NCBI GenBank assembly: GCA_963752565.1
Contig: CAVVZC010000024.1
Coordinates: forward strand, 42,763 to 106,762
DNA from: UBA11574 sp963752565
Lineage (GTDB): Bacteria > Desulfobacterota > Desulfobacteria > Desulfobacterales > UBA11574
DNA: 64,000 bases
Reading direction: 5' to 3'
The position numbers and the translations under genes were made by a program. The notes below the pieces were generated by a model. That model worked only from the letters and a program-made list of their open reading frames with translations, ran no database searches and was not told the origin of the DNA. Positions 1-9,023 of the stretch are shown here, piece by piece (positions within the stretch are counted from its first letter, which is position 1; every line of letters begins with the position of its first letter).

Positions 1-242
1 CAGGACAAATTTCTCATTTGCGTCTCAAATCCGTTCCTTTGTCTCGGACGGGTTTCTCTGGTATGGATATATTACAAGCCATCTCAAAAATTTAGGTGCA
101 GTAATGGGTGTCGCGTCTTCATTTCATTGTTTTCTTTATGCTTTCGGCAGTTGTAATTTCTTACCAGTATCTCAATATCAATTTAATAAACTTAAAATGT
201 TAATTGGGTCCCGCGTTTCTCCACTGTATTAGGGGCAAGGCT
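1..242. repeat. Left-edge intergenic DNA with a joined copy of two repeat modules
   Basis: No gene is seen here. Positions about 150-213 hold, read on the minus strand, module A (TTAACATTTTAAGTTTATT) directly followed by module F (AAATTGATATTGAGATACTGG). The two modules occur separately elsewhere (A at 9009, 48727, 53912, 59209; F at 33995, 35050, 46080), so this copy suggests they are parts of one longer repeat. It begins about 30 bases after the stop of the nitroreductase gene and is in the same orientation. Confidence 0.6.
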
Positions 243-980
243 TTACGCCTCGTATCCCACAGGCAAGATGAGCAGGGGTTCATGGGATCTGTTGATGTTC
301 ATGACCCGGATCACATCATTGTCATGAAAAGAACCCACGATCCCGGCTCTCAGACCAAGGGCCTCCGCCTGGAGAAAGATATTTTGCCCTACATGACCGG
401 CCTCGATCATGGCATACCTTTCTCCTCTGGTACCGTATTTGCCCGTAATCCGGCTATATTCCGAAGTGATCACCAGGTTTAGGGGGGCTCTGGCCATCCA
501 CATCTGTGAGAGCGATGTCCTGGCCACGTCCTTTCTGAAGTCCCCATCTGTAATCAACATTGCAGCATGTTTATGAGGATCATAATGATAGATACCCGCC
601 TTTAGTCCTTTCACGCCATTATCTCCCACTAGCGCATAGATATCCATAGGGTATAAAGCCCCCCCGGACGGGGCCGACCGTTTGTAGCCCCTATTCTCAG
701 TGATACCCTGTGCAGCCCAGAAAATCTGTGAGAGCTGTTCTAGAGTTAACGGTTTTGATAGATATGACCGAATGGTTCTACGACCTTTAATGGCCTGCTC
801 CACAGAGACGTCTCCCTTTAATCTGGGTTTAGGTAATTTCATCCGGCGCTCCTTCCCGGTGGTGTCATCTACCTTTCCGGCCATGGCCTTTCTGATAGAG
901 AAAAAAGGCATAAGAAAAAATGCCACAAGATAATTGGTGATCTTTTTTAAGATCTCTCTTCTTGTAAGATAGCTCAGCAT
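243..980 (-). CDS. Nitroreductase-family (SagB-type) oxidoreductase with Tat-like signal
   Basis: A 245-residue protein of the FMN-dependent nitroreductase superfamily, closest in form to the SagB/ThcOx-like dehydrogenase group. Residues 5-13 (TRREILKK) followed by a hydrophobic stretch and AMA/G form a twin-arginine-like export signal, so it probably acts outside the cytoplasm with FMN preloaded. Residues 66-75 (RRTIRSY) and the SAPSGGALYP segment match the FMN-binding elements of the family; EAGHVGQN near residue 190 is the second conserved block. A weak ribosome site (AAAGG) precedes the ATG. It appears to be a single gene. The substrate is unknown; family members reduce nitro groups, quinones or thiazoline rings, so no reaction is assigned. 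Confidence 0.85.
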   Translation of the reverse strand: MLSYLTRREILKKITNYLVAFFLMPFFSIRKAMAGKVDDTTGKERRMKLPKPRLKGDVSVEQAIKGRRTIRSYLSKPLTLEQLSQIFWAAQGITENRGYKRSAPSGGALYPMDIYALVGDNGVKGLKAGIYHYDPHKHAAMLITDGDFRKDVARTSLSQMWMARAPLNLVITSEYSRITGKYGTRGERYAMIEAGHVGQNIFLQAEALGLRAGIVGSFHDNDVIRVMNINRSHEPLLILPVGYEA

Positions 981-1235
981 GTGGTGCCTTTTGATAATGC
1001 TAAAATATAAGCTCCTTTTCGGCGGTAATTTGGCACGTTCGTGTAAAACATCTATAAATTCTTATCGGATACTGAAAAAAAAATCTCAAGACCTACAATT
1101 TTGCACCCAAAATGGCACGTTTAAGACAAAACAACGGCCACTTTTGGAGGTTTTTATACATATTTTCTGTTACTTAGAATGGTCCGACCCACCATTAGAT
1201 TTTTGGGCCTCATCTGGGGAGAGCTGTGACAATTT

Positions 1236-1775
1236 TTAAAAATTAGGTTTTGGATGACTACCCCCTAAAGCAGCAAACAAGATCATAAGGATTATTGCTT
1301 GAATGACCCAGCCAATGATGCAAACACCTACAGCACGTAATGTGCTCTGATAATCAAGAGCTTGTCTTACCGCAATAACCATGGCTATTAACATCCAAAT
1401 CGAAGCAACAGTAAAAATGATCCCGGATATACCAGGTATAATGGCCAATACTCGAATTAAACCTGGAGAGCTTGAAAAACCGATGGTTCGCAGCAATTCA
1501 CCATGATCAGCTTTGGTCTGCGGCTCAGGAAGAATCTTAGCACCGATAAAATATGTCATATAGGCCCAAACATACCATGCTATAAGCGCTGTGATCGCTC
1601 CGATAAGCAGTCCCTTAACCCCTATTGTTCCTATGCTTCCTATCCCGGCACCTATACTGGAAAGAACAACAACTCCGATGGCTTGACCCATTGCTCCTTT
1701 ATCAGCCTCGACCTCTTCATATAGGTTAACGTCAAGCTTGGCAGCACGAACAATACGATCTATATACTTTTCCAT
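1236..1775 (-). CDS. YIP1-family integral membrane protein
   Basis: A 179-residue protein that starts with a short soluble helix (MEKYIDRIVRAAKLD) and continues with about five hydrophobic membrane segments. The N-terminal pattern (YEEVEADKGAMGQA), glycine-rich first membrane segments and the overall length match the bacterial Yip1 domain family (PF04893-like). The ATG has a strong AGGGGG site seven bases upstream. It stands alone between the nitroreductase and CBS genes. Bacterial Yip1 proteins have no established role, so only membrane location is inferred. Confidence 0.75.
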   Translation of the reverse strand: MEKYIDRIVRAAKLDVNLYEEVEADKGAMGQAIGVVVLSSIGAGIGSIGTIGVKGLLIGAITALIAWYVWAYMTYFIGAKILPEPQTKADHGELLRTIGFSSSPGLIRVLAIIPGISGIIFTVASIWMLIAMVIAVRQALDYQSTLRAVGVCIIGWVIQAIILMILFAALGGSHPKPNF

Positions 1776-1891
1776 TAAAACCCCCTAAAATTATCAGATC
1801 TTAATTAAATTATTTATGGACGTACCGGAAGTCCGAAGCTGATATTTACCCTATTTCTTTACTTATTTGTGGATTCTTAAACGTCAGGTTG

Positions 1892-2353
1892 TTATGCTTC
1901 TGATCTGGGTATGAGGGTTCTCAAAATATCTTCTTTTCCCACGATTCCCACAAGCTCTCCCTCTTCCACCACAGGAATGGTATGAAAATTATTGTCCACC
2001 ATGAGGGCAGCCACTTCCTCAATGTCCGTATCGGGCCGGACGATGACCGGATTTGGCGTCATGGCCTGGGCCACGGTGATGGCAGCGATCTTCTGAACCT
2101 GCTTTTCGAACTGTTTCATGGAGATCAGAGTAATTAATCCATTCAGAAGTGTGAAAAAAGACGGGACGGGAAGTTTTTTCTGTTGCGCAATCAGGTCACT
2201 CTGGCAGAGGATTCCCACCAGTTTTCCCGTTTCATCCGTCACGGGGACACCGTTGATGCGGTTTTCCAGAAGAAGCTTTGTTGCATGGACAATCTCCGTC
2301 TCGGGTGAGACCGTTATTAGCTCTTTTGTCATGATATCTTTTACTTTGAGCAT
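1892..2353 (-). CDS. CBS-domain pair protein
   Basis: A 153-residue stand-alone Bateman module. The first CBS motif covers residues 5-60 (KDIMTKELITVSPETE, then NGVPVTDETGKLVGIL) and the second residues 95-150 (AMTPNPVIVRPDTDIEE, then HTIPVVEEGELVGIVG). Such pairs bind adenine nucleotides and regulate a partner protein; here no fused effector exists, so it probably acts in trans. AGGTG lies five bases before the start. The 150 bases between the two motifs hold a short insertion typical of the group. Partner unknown. Confidence 0.9.
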   Translation of the reverse strand: MLKVKDIMTKELITVSPETEIVHATKLLLENRINGVPVTDETGKLVGILCQSDLIAQQKKLPVPSFFTLLNGLITLISMKQFEKQVQKIAAITVAQAMTPNPVIVRPDTDIEEVAALMVDNNFHTIPVVEEGELVGIVGKEDILRTLIPRSEA

Positions 2354-2621
2354 GGCATCACCTGTGATTCCTATGAAGGGTCTCCATGATTAAGGTACGA
2401 GCACATATTTTTCGACCATTTTTATTGAATATATAGAGATTATTGTAACATGGATTTCATGTCAAGGAGGATAACGTCGCAAGATACAATGATTAGCCTG
2501 GATTTCTAATCCTAATTTACTTGTTTATGGATGCCCCTGAAGTCCTTGACGTCGAACGTGTTGGCCCTTTTTAAAGGACCGGCCTCAAGCCTCCGGCTAT
2601 ACTATACATGAGGTTACTGAC

Positions 2622-4061
2622 TCAGTCCACACCCAGTACTTTGAGAATTTTGCGAACGAAAATGTAAACCCGCCACATGGGCTGATGTGGAAAGAACCAT
2701 TTCAAAACTGCGCTTGATGCTTTCAATATCACTTCAGGGTATTGTGAATTCTCATCGAACATCATGAAATTGGGATAGCGGCGGTATGCACGCTTGGTGA
2801 TCATTTTAATGGTTTCAATGTCGAGCGCCTTTGGCTCAAAGTGCACTGGGTGCAGGAAGTTGTCGTTGATTCTATCCCGGTTCGTTGCCTGTAAAGTCTT
2901 GGCAAGCGGTGCGCCTTTATAAACACGGATGCCGACCCCGATGACCACAAGATCCCACGGTGACGCCGCCTTGCCTATGGTCTCAAGCGTTTCATGGAGC
3001 GTATCCTCAGTTTCACCCGGCGCGCCCAGGAGTAAAAACCAAGAGGTTGGTATGTTTACCTGCTGCAAAAGCTTCCCGGCCGTCAGTAGATCCTCTTTTC
3101 GAAAATTCTTTCCCAGACTCAGTAACGTCTGATTGCAGCCGGATTCGGCTCCTAAATCAACATCCTGAAAACCGACCCGTTTCATCAGTTTCACCAGTTC
3201 TTCGTCAACCGCCGCCGGGTTCAGGCCCAAAGCCCGGCACCGTAAATTCAGGCCTTTGACTGCCAAGGCCCGCAAAACCGCCTTCGCATGCTCCAGCGGG
3301 ATGTTGAATGTACTGTCAGTGAATTCGATGTGGCGAATGCCTGTCTCATTTACCAGTGTCTCCACTTCTTCTGCCACGCGCAGCGGATCTTTAAAGCGGT
3401 AGATCCTGCCTTCAAGCCGGTTGTAGGTGCAGTAAACGCATCTCAGCGCGCAGCCGCGTTTGGTCTGGATCTGAAGCGGTGAGTTGAATTTACGGTAGCG
3501 CCGTACGTCGAGGTAACGGTCGAATTTTATCAATGGCAAGGCATTCATATCGGTAACCCGCAAAGGCGGGTTTTCTTCGACTATCATGCCATTCTGTCTT
3601 AAAATCAATCCGCCCAGACCATTCAGGGGCAGATTCTCTTCCAGCCTCGCAGATAATTCAACAATGGCCTGTTCACCGTCGCCTTGGATAGCCAGGGAAA
3701 GGTCGAAAAAATGCAGCATTTCCGCACCACTGATCCCAACCGCGGCACCACCGATCACGATCGGGCCTTCAAATGTTAACTTCAGTGGATTGATCACTTC
3801 AGCTTTTATCTGGTCGAGCAAAAAAATGGCATTGTATCCGGAAGCGTTGTCGATGTTGCGGATGCCGACTCCGACTAATTCGGGCTTGAACTTACTGAGC
3901 GCAAGGCGGATTTCTCGATCAGGATCTTTTGAAAAACATAGATCCAGAAAAACAACACCATGTCCCGCGGCCTCCAGAGCCGCGGCAACCGAGCACAGAC
4001 CGAAAGGAATCACGGGCCACGGATGCTTGAGTCGATTGGAGTTGATCAGCAGTATATTCAT
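2622..4061 (-). CDS. B12-binding-domain radical SAM protein
   Basis: A 479-residue enzyme. Residues 1-140 form a Rossmann-like B12-binding domain (MNILLINSNR, then PELVGVGIRN). Residues 195-400 form a radical SAM barrel with the 4Fe-4S motif CALRCVYC (CxxxCxxC), preceded by TKRG and followed by the GAES segment near residue 305. This arrangement is shared by BchE/HpnJ/P-methylase-like enzymes. The ATG at 4061 is chosen over an upstream one because GAGGA lies nine bases before it. The product and substrate are not predictable; neighbours upstream are only gene relics. Confidence 0.88.
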   Translation of the reverse strand: MNILLINSNRLKHPWPVIPFGLCSVAAALEAAGHGVVFLDLCFSKDPDREIRLALSKFKPELVGVGIRNIDNASGYNAIFLLDQIKAEVINPLKLTFEGPIVIGGAAVGISGAEMLHFFDLSLAIQGDGEQAIVELSARLEENLPLNGLGGLILRQNGMIVEENPPLRVTDMNALPLIKFDRYLDVRRYRKFNSPLQIQTKRGCALRCVYCTYNRLEGRIYRFKDPLRVAEEVETLVNETGIRHIEFTDSTFNIPLEHAKAVLRALAVKGLNLRCRALGLNPAAVDEELVKLMKRVGFQDVDLGAESGCNQTLLSLGKNFRKEDLLTAGKLLQQVNIPTSWFLLLGAPGETEDTLHETLETIGKAASPWDLVVIGVGIRVYKGAPLAKTLQATNRDRINDNFLHPVHFEPKALDIETIKMITKRAYRRYPNFMMFDENSQYPEVILKASSAVLKWFFPHQPMWRVYIFVRKILKVLGVD

Positions 4062-4074
4062 CACAAACAATCCT

Positions 4075-4270
4075 CTAATAAAAACATAAAATCATTCTTT
4101 TGAGTTCGATCCGGCCGAGTTTTCTGGATAATATACCCGATTTGTCGCAATCCAGGCGGACAATAGCGCCTTCTTTGAGTTTGTCCAGGCGGCCGATATT
4201 CACGAAAAATCGCTGGGTATTGCCTGCGAGACGGTGTTTGGCTTTATCTGCATTAGTTTGGCGTTTTTTG
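4075..4270 (-). pseudogene. Relic of a DbpA-type RNA-binding domain (C-terminus of a DEAD-box RNA helicase)
   Basis: The minus-strand frame reads NTQRFFVNIGRLDKLKEG and then GILSRKLGRIELKR, which matches the start of the DbpA RNA-binding domain found at the C-terminus of DEAD-box helicases (typical form R-x-F-V-N-I-G-R-x-D, then G-x-x-x-R-x-I-G-x-I-x-I). Only about 55 residues remain; helicase motifs are absent, and the last strands of the domain are replaced by an unrelated tail ending 14 bases before the radical SAM gene start. It has no plausible start of its own, because upstream it runs into the glycosyltransferase relic in a different frame. Confidence 0.6.
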
Positions 4271-4453
4271 ACTTTCACAAGGATAAAGATTTTCCCCCTT
4301 TTGTTCAAGAACAAAATCTGCAGGGTCCGCTGCCAGCCAGGTTATTTCGACCTCAGGGTTTTGTGCCCTTATCTTTTCCGCTATTGCGAAATCTTTGGAG
4401 ACGTGACCTAATCCGATAGAACCACTAATGTATAAAATTTTCTTCCTTGTCAT
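4253..4453 (-). pseudogene. 5' fragment of a UDP-glycosyltransferase-like gene
   Basis: The reading frame starts with a good ribosome site (GAGG, eight bases before ATG 4453) and encodes KKILYISGSIGLGHVSKD, then EITWLAADPADFVLE, the N-terminal nucleotide-sugar transferase fold of MurG/UGT-like enzymes. It stops after 66 residues, whereas the family has about 400. The frame ends where sequence similar to a DEAD-box helicase tail takes over, so a deletion has probably joined the 5' end of one gene to the 3' end of another. A short peptide could still be made. Confidence 0.6.
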
Positions 4454-4567
4454 TCTCCAACCCTCTTTTTTGTTAACAGGCCTTATCATATTGCAGGATG
4501 TCTAACTTTTATACAATTTATTCCAAGCTGATTGAGTTTGCTAAAAGATTTTTGCTCTATTGGAGCA

Positions 4568-6865
4568 TTACATCCACCTCTTGATAAATGACTTGATGGG
4601 GTGTTTGGCTTTGACCATGATGAGGGGTTTCTTGCAGTTCCGGGCAAGTTCCTCGGGGAGAGATCCCATGACCCGCTGCCGGAACACGGGATCCCGGGTG
4701 GCCCCGATGACCACCAGGTCGTGTTTCTCGGCTTCCTCAAGGAGGATCTTGAAACGGTACCTTGAAATGACATATTTTGGCTCAAAGAGAGAGCGAGATG
4801 CGTTCAGTTGTGGCACGGTTTCGTCTAAAAAGGCATCGATATCCTGGGTCGGTTTGCCCGGCGAGGCAACGTGTAAGAGAACCACTCGCCCTTCATCCTT
4901 GTCCACCATAATGGAGGCGGTCTCTAATGAAAAGGTCGCATTGGGACCCCCGGCATAGGGGACCAGAACGTTCCTATATTTATGCTGCCGGCAGTCCTTG
5001 AATACGGCAATGTTGCAGGTTGCTCGCTTCAGGACAGGGTCGACGGTGCTTCCCAAAGAAAACCCCCGCCGCCGATGCCCCTGCCAGCCCATGATGAGCA
5101 GATCGGCTTTCCTTTCGGCCGCGGCTGAGATAATACACCGCGCAAAGTTTCGGCAGTAACGAATGGTACTGCCAAAGGCATAGCGCGGTGCCAGATAAAG
5201 CATGGCCTGTGTGATGGCTTCCTCGCCTGCCTGTGTATATTTAGAAGCATCCGAGAGGGGCACCTGGGGTGGTATGTTCACCATGTTAATCACCTCTACC
5301 TCGGTGGAGGCACCCTTTGCCTGGCAGAACCTATAGCAGTTCATGGCAAGGGAAACAGCGTTGGAAGGATTTGCGACGGAAATCAGGATCCTGTACTCCC
5401 CCTTTGTCGGAATGGGTTCTTCCCGAATCACCACAATTTCATCTTCCGTCGTTATTGCCCTATGCTTGGAGTATATGTGATAAATTATAAGCCCTGACAA
5501 GATCCACGCAGGTCCAACGACCCAGGCGATGGGGCTCATATGGACCAGCCACACGGCTAATGCGGCCTGGATGAGGATAGCGGCAATGGGTGGAAAGGGG
5601 AAAAGGGGCATGACAAAACCATACGTCATCTCGTCCACCATTTGACGGCGGATGCGGATCACGCAGAGATTAACTAAGAAGAAGAGGAAAAGAAACATCA
5701 TACTCGCACTGGAAGCCACATCAATGGTCGGAAGAAAGGCCGCTACGACAATGACAAGGCCCCCGGTGGAAAGCAGGGCCATGTGGGGGGTGCGGCGCTT
5801 AGGGTGCAAGCGAGATAAAACTGCCGGCAGCATCCGGTCCCGGCCGAGGGCGTATGAAGCGCGGGTGGCGGAATAAATGGTGGCGTTCAAGGCTGAAGTT
5901 GATGCGCAAATAACCGTAATGGTGACCAGAACACTTCCATAAGAGGGTATGAGCTGCGAGATGGCCTCCCCGAAGCCTTTTCCGCCATAATTTCCAATCC
6001 ATATCCATACGGGCTGCCCCACGTCCTTGACCCCTACTATCGAAGCAAAGGCGACGCCCACATAGGTGAACATTACGATGACAATAGAGTACATCATCGC
6101 CTTTGGGAGATTACGCCGTGGTTCAATGGCCTCATCCCCGGCCTGGGCAATGACCTCGAACCCCTCGAAGGCAACATACGTGAATCCCATGGTGATCAGG
6201 AGCTTGTCCCAGCCATTGGGGAGAAAGGGCTGAAAGTTGGCCAATCGCGAGGGATCCGAGATTGCGGTGCCAATACCCACCAACGCGATAAAGGCGAGGG
6301 TCACTGTCTGGCCCAAGGTGAAGATGGCGCCCATGGTACCGGTTTCCGATGCTCCCCGGTAATTGATATAAACAAAGAAGCTTGCGATCAGAATAGCCAC
6401 TCCTTTTTCCACTAAAACGAGCTGGAAGCCGGTGGCTTGAATAATACCGAGCTGGGTAAAATAATGCACGGTGTAAAGGGCGAAGGTGACCGCATACAGG
6501 CTCCCTGCCACAGAGGAGGCAAACCACTCCATCCACCCGGCCAAGAAACTGGTACCCCTCCCGAAAGCGATTCTTGCAAAGTTGTAGGCACCGCCCGCCT
6601 TGGGAACCGCTGAACTCAATTCAGCATAAGACATGGCCGTGAAGATTGCGATTACCGCGTTGAGCGAAAAGGTGAGGATGACCCCACCCGGTCCAGCAAC
6701 TCTCACAGCGTTCCCTACCCCTAAGAACACTCCGGCCCCGATCATCATACCAACGCCCATCATGGTGATCTGGAGAAGGGTGAGGTTGCGGGAAAGCTCG
6801 GTGGCTATTTTGGGGTGTTCATCCCCGGAGGGGTTCTCGGGATCTCTTTCAGGATTTGTTGCCAT
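4568..6865 (-). CDS. APC-superfamily amino-acid permease fused to two universal stress (USP) domains
   Basis: A 765-residue protein. Residues 25-455 hold about 12 membrane segments with the APC signature GVGMMIGAGVFLGVG near the start, as in amino-acid/polyamine permeases. Residues 475-610 and 620-755 are two USP folds; the first keeps ADLLIMGWQGHRRRG with GSTVD (the ATP-binding G-2x-G-9x-G pattern region), the second DLVVIGATRDP with GSLPEELAR. Such fusions probably couple uptake to nucleotide sensing. The start lies 17 bases inside the upstream small membrane gene, with AAGGA before it, so the two are translationally coupled. Substrate unknown. Confidence 0.9.
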   Translation of the reverse strand: MATNPERDPENPSGDEHPKIATELSRNLTLLQITMMGVGMMIGAGVFLGVGNAVRVAGPGGVILTFSLNAVIAIFTAMSYAELSSAVPKAGGAYNFARIAFGRGTSFLAGWMEWFASSVAGSLYAVTFALYTVHYFTQLGIIQATGFQLVLVEKGVAILIASFFVYINYRGASETGTMGAIFTLGQTVTLAFIALVGIGTAISDPSRLANFQPFLPNGWDKLLITMGFTYVAFEGFEVIAQAGDEAIEPRRNLPKAMMYSIVIVMFTYVGVAFASIVGVKDVGQPVWIWIGNYGGKGFGEAISQLIPSYGSVLVTITVICASTSALNATIYSATRASYALGRDRMLPAVLSRLHPKRRTPHMALLSTGGLVIVVAAFLPTIDVASSASMMFLFLFFLVNLCVIRIRRQMVDEMTYGFVMPLFPFPPIAAILIQAALAVWLVHMSPIAWVVGPAWILSGLIIYHIYSKHRAITTEDEIVVIREEPIPTKGEYRILISVANPSNAVSLAMNCYRFCQAKGASTEVEVINMVNIPPQVPLSDASKYTQAGEEAITQAMLYLAPRYAFGSTIRYCRNFARCIISAAAERKADLLIMGWQGHRRRGFSLGSTVDPVLKRATCNIAVFKDCRQHKYRNVLVPYAGGPNATFSLETASIMVDKDEGRVVLLHVASPGKPTQDIDAFLDETVPQLNASRSLFEPKYVISRYRFKILLEEAEKHDLVVIGATRDPVFRQRVMGSLPEELARNCKKPLIMVKAKHPIKSFIKRWM

Positions 6866-7034
6866 TGATGGTTTCCTTCTGTATCTCCCTGAGGGAACTT
6901 GGCTGACGGGCGTGGATACGCTCGATAATACGCCGGCTCCATATCGTCAGAAAGACCACTGCAAACAGGGATATGGCTGTGAGGACTATGCCAAGTAAAA
7001 TATCAAAAGTCGTCAACAACTCCCAAAAGTTCAC
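6849..7034 (-). CDS. Small single-span membrane protein coupled to the permease
   Basis: The GTG at 7034 is chosen because a clear AAAGGAG lies seven bases upstream; a longer ATG frame from 7118 has no such site. The 61-residue product starts VNFWELLTTF, has one membrane span (about residues 10-31) and a basic cytosolic tail rich in Arg and Lys. It overlaps the permease gene by 17 bases. Small subunits beside transporters are common, so it may be an accessory of the permease; no family is recognised. Confidence 0.7.
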   Translation of the reverse strand: MNFWELLTTFDILLGIVLTAISLFAVVFLTIWSRRIIERIHARQPSSLREIQKETINGNKS

Positions 7035-7550
7035 TTCCGATCTCCTTTCAAATAGATGGTAACCATATACTACTATGAATATGCTTGTCAAATCCCATAA
7101 CATTGAATTAAGTGTCACGGTTTGATCAGTGCATTAATTAGACAAGGTATGTCTGTCCGTAATACTACTACAGTCATGTCAGTGTTATAGCGAATCGAAA
7201 TTGAACGGGCGCTGCATTATGTTCTTTCAAAGGTGAGAGACCTTTACAAAACGTCCCCTTTTGCCCAATTTCTGTGTCAGACTCAGAATTTAACCCGCCA
7301 CCGAACTTTGGCGGGTTAATCCTCGAAATATCGATTATATGCCTGCTTGGCCCGGTAGATTTTCCATCGGGGTGGATAAAATCTTCGTCTTCCCCCGGAC
7401 CAGAGTCCGGGATCTTCGACTTGAACTTGAACAAAATTGAACATTTTTCAAAAGTCTCGGTGAATGAACGGCGAGATATTTTCCAGGATGATGACCGAGA
7501 TATCGCAAAGCTGTTTGGTTTATCCTACCCGTCCATAAAAAGGCGGTTAG
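7035..7550. other. Intergenic region with two strong hairpins
   Basis: No convincing gene is present. A perfect 11-base inverted repeat (TTAACCCGCCA at 7290-7300 and its complement at 7309-7319, loop of 8) and a second one (CCCGGAC at 7394-7400, GTCCGGG at 7405-7411, loop of 4) lie between the ferredoxin-like gene and the permease operon. They could terminate or stabilise the 3' end of the ferredoxin-like gene transcript, though neither is followed by a long T run on the minus strand. Confidence 0.5.
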
Positions 7551-8609
7551 TTAAATTTTACCTCTTTCACGCGCCATCTTGAGATAGGTTTCAAATGTAT
7601 TTTTAGGCGGCACATACTGTTCGGCACCATCTTTTTGTTTAAGCGTCATGGCATCTTCAGGACATTCGGTCACACACAATCCGCATCCGATACACCGGTC
7701 AGGGTCAACCCGGGCCGTGTCCTCCACTTCAATGGCGTCCATCTGGCAGCGGTCCACACAGGCTTCACAGGCAGTGCAGTCCTCCATGGTCACTTCGGCA
7801 TAATAGTTAGCATGAACCACTTGGGCCGGGCGATCCAGTATTTTCAAATTTTTCAGTATCTGGCAGCAGCACCCGCAGCACAAGCAGATGTTGCTCGGTT
7901 TTTGGGCGTTTCCCGGCTGAAGCACCAGCCCGGCTTCCAGGCCGCTATTCAGAATGGCGAGGGCCTCATCCTGGGTGATGGAACGTCCCAGGCCGTTCTC
8001 CTCGTAATAATAGGCGCCGGTGCCAAAGATCAGACAAGCTTCCTTTGGTTTGTCGCAGCCCTTTCCCACCATCTCGTGTTCCCGACGGCAAATACACGGT
8101 GAAACCACGATTTTGGATTGCTTTTTAATAATTTCTTCGGCCATTTCATAGGGCATGACCGACATCTCGGCGTTGATGCTCTGAGAAATCGGCACAACCC
8201 GCAACTGTTTTGTTTCCTGTTTAAACCATCTCGTTTTGGCAAAGTGAGGCAGGTATTCGTTCACGTCCCGGATCAGGCCTTCGTCCAGATCGTTGAGATG
8301 GTATTCCCAAATCCCGATTACGAACTGAGCGGCCATATAGTGTTTTTTACCGCCTTTAGTTGAACGAAATATCAATCCCTTTTTAGACATCTCCTCCAGC
8401 ATCGGAGCCAGTTCGGCTTCATCTCGGCCCATCCGTTGGGCAATGGCCGCCACCGGCTCCGGCATCATGGCCAGGCCGGGGGCAATCTCCGCCTCCTGTT
8501 GCGAAAATAGTCGTTTTAGAATCCGCAGTTCAACACCGGTCTCGGTCGGTGGAAACCCGGCCGGAAGATTATCCAAATAATTTGCCAATCGTTGATAGAC
8601 ATCGGTCAT
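7551..8609 (-). CDS. 4Fe-4S ferredoxin-domain protein with N-terminal winged-helix region
   Basis: A 352-residue protein. The ATG at 8609 is preferred because AAGGA lies upstream at normal spacing. Residues 1-110 look like a helical, winged-helix-type region (EAELAPMLEEMSKKGLI, then TKGGKKHY). The middle has CICRREHEMVG and CLCCGCCC, cysteine clusters seen in this family. Residues 275-330 carry two CxxCxxCxxxC motifs: CTACEACVDRC and CIGCGLCVTEC, each able to hold a 4Fe-4S cluster. The protein is common in anaerobes; it probably passes electrons in the cytoplasm, and its partner is unknown. Confidence 0.85.
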   Translation of the reverse strand: MTDVYQRLANYLDNLPAGFPPTETGVELRILKRLFSQQEAEIAPGLAMMPEPVAAIAQRMGRDEAELAPMLEEMSKKGLIFRSTKGGKKHYMAAQFVIGIWEYHLNDLDEGLIRDVNEYLPHFAKTRWFKQETKQLRVVPISQSINAEMSVMPYEMAEEIIKKQSKIVVSPCICRREHEMVGKGCDKPKEACLIFGTGAYYYEENGLGRSITQDEALAILNSGLEAGLVLQPGNAQKPSNICLCCGCCCQILKNLKILDRPAQVVHANYYAEVTMEDCTACEACVDRCQMDAIEVEDTARVDPDRCIGCGLCVTECPEDAMTLKQKDGAEQYVPPKNTFETYLKMARERGKI

Positions 8610-9023
8610 TATCTTTTTCCTTTTCATTTTTCGGATACCAAATTCAAACTGCAAATATCAAGTCTCGATTATTTTAATCCAGACAAATGCAGCGTTTGCC
8701 CCTAACAGCCCCTTTTAATCAAGAATCAAGGTTTGCCCCCGTTCCCTGTTTGATTAATTGTTTCACTTAATTTTATATGAAATAATATTAAGGCCACACT
8801 CCCTGAACTCTGCGTGTTGGAGTGAAACGGAAATCCCGCCTAACGGGGTCGTGACGCAGTGGAGCTTCTGATTTTTTCGTAGAACCTTTGAACCCTGCCT
8901 GCCCAGTGAAATTCACGGTAGTGAAGGGCAAAGCCCATTTCACCGGGGAACCTTTGAGCCTGTAAACGTCTACCTGTATTTTATACGTCTTAAATCACTG
9001 AACAAGAAAATAAACTTAAAATG
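8610..9023. repeat. Intergenic region made of repeat modules B, C and a shared GAACC block
   Basis: No gene is seen. Module B (plus strand AATCAAGAATCAAGGTTTG) lies at 8713-8740. Positions 8860-8905 match 54672-54720 in CGCAGTGGAG, GATTTTTTCG and GAACCCTG blocks. Module C, around CTGTATTTTATAC, lies at 8930-8990. Module A starts at 9009 and runs into the end of the next gene. This is the densest repeat cluster of the first 10 kb. Confidence 0.6.

Noticed and set aside
7174..7434. 86-codon minus-strand frame
   Set aside because: It spans two perfect hairpins, has only a TTG start without ribosome site and no family features; it is most likely non-coding.
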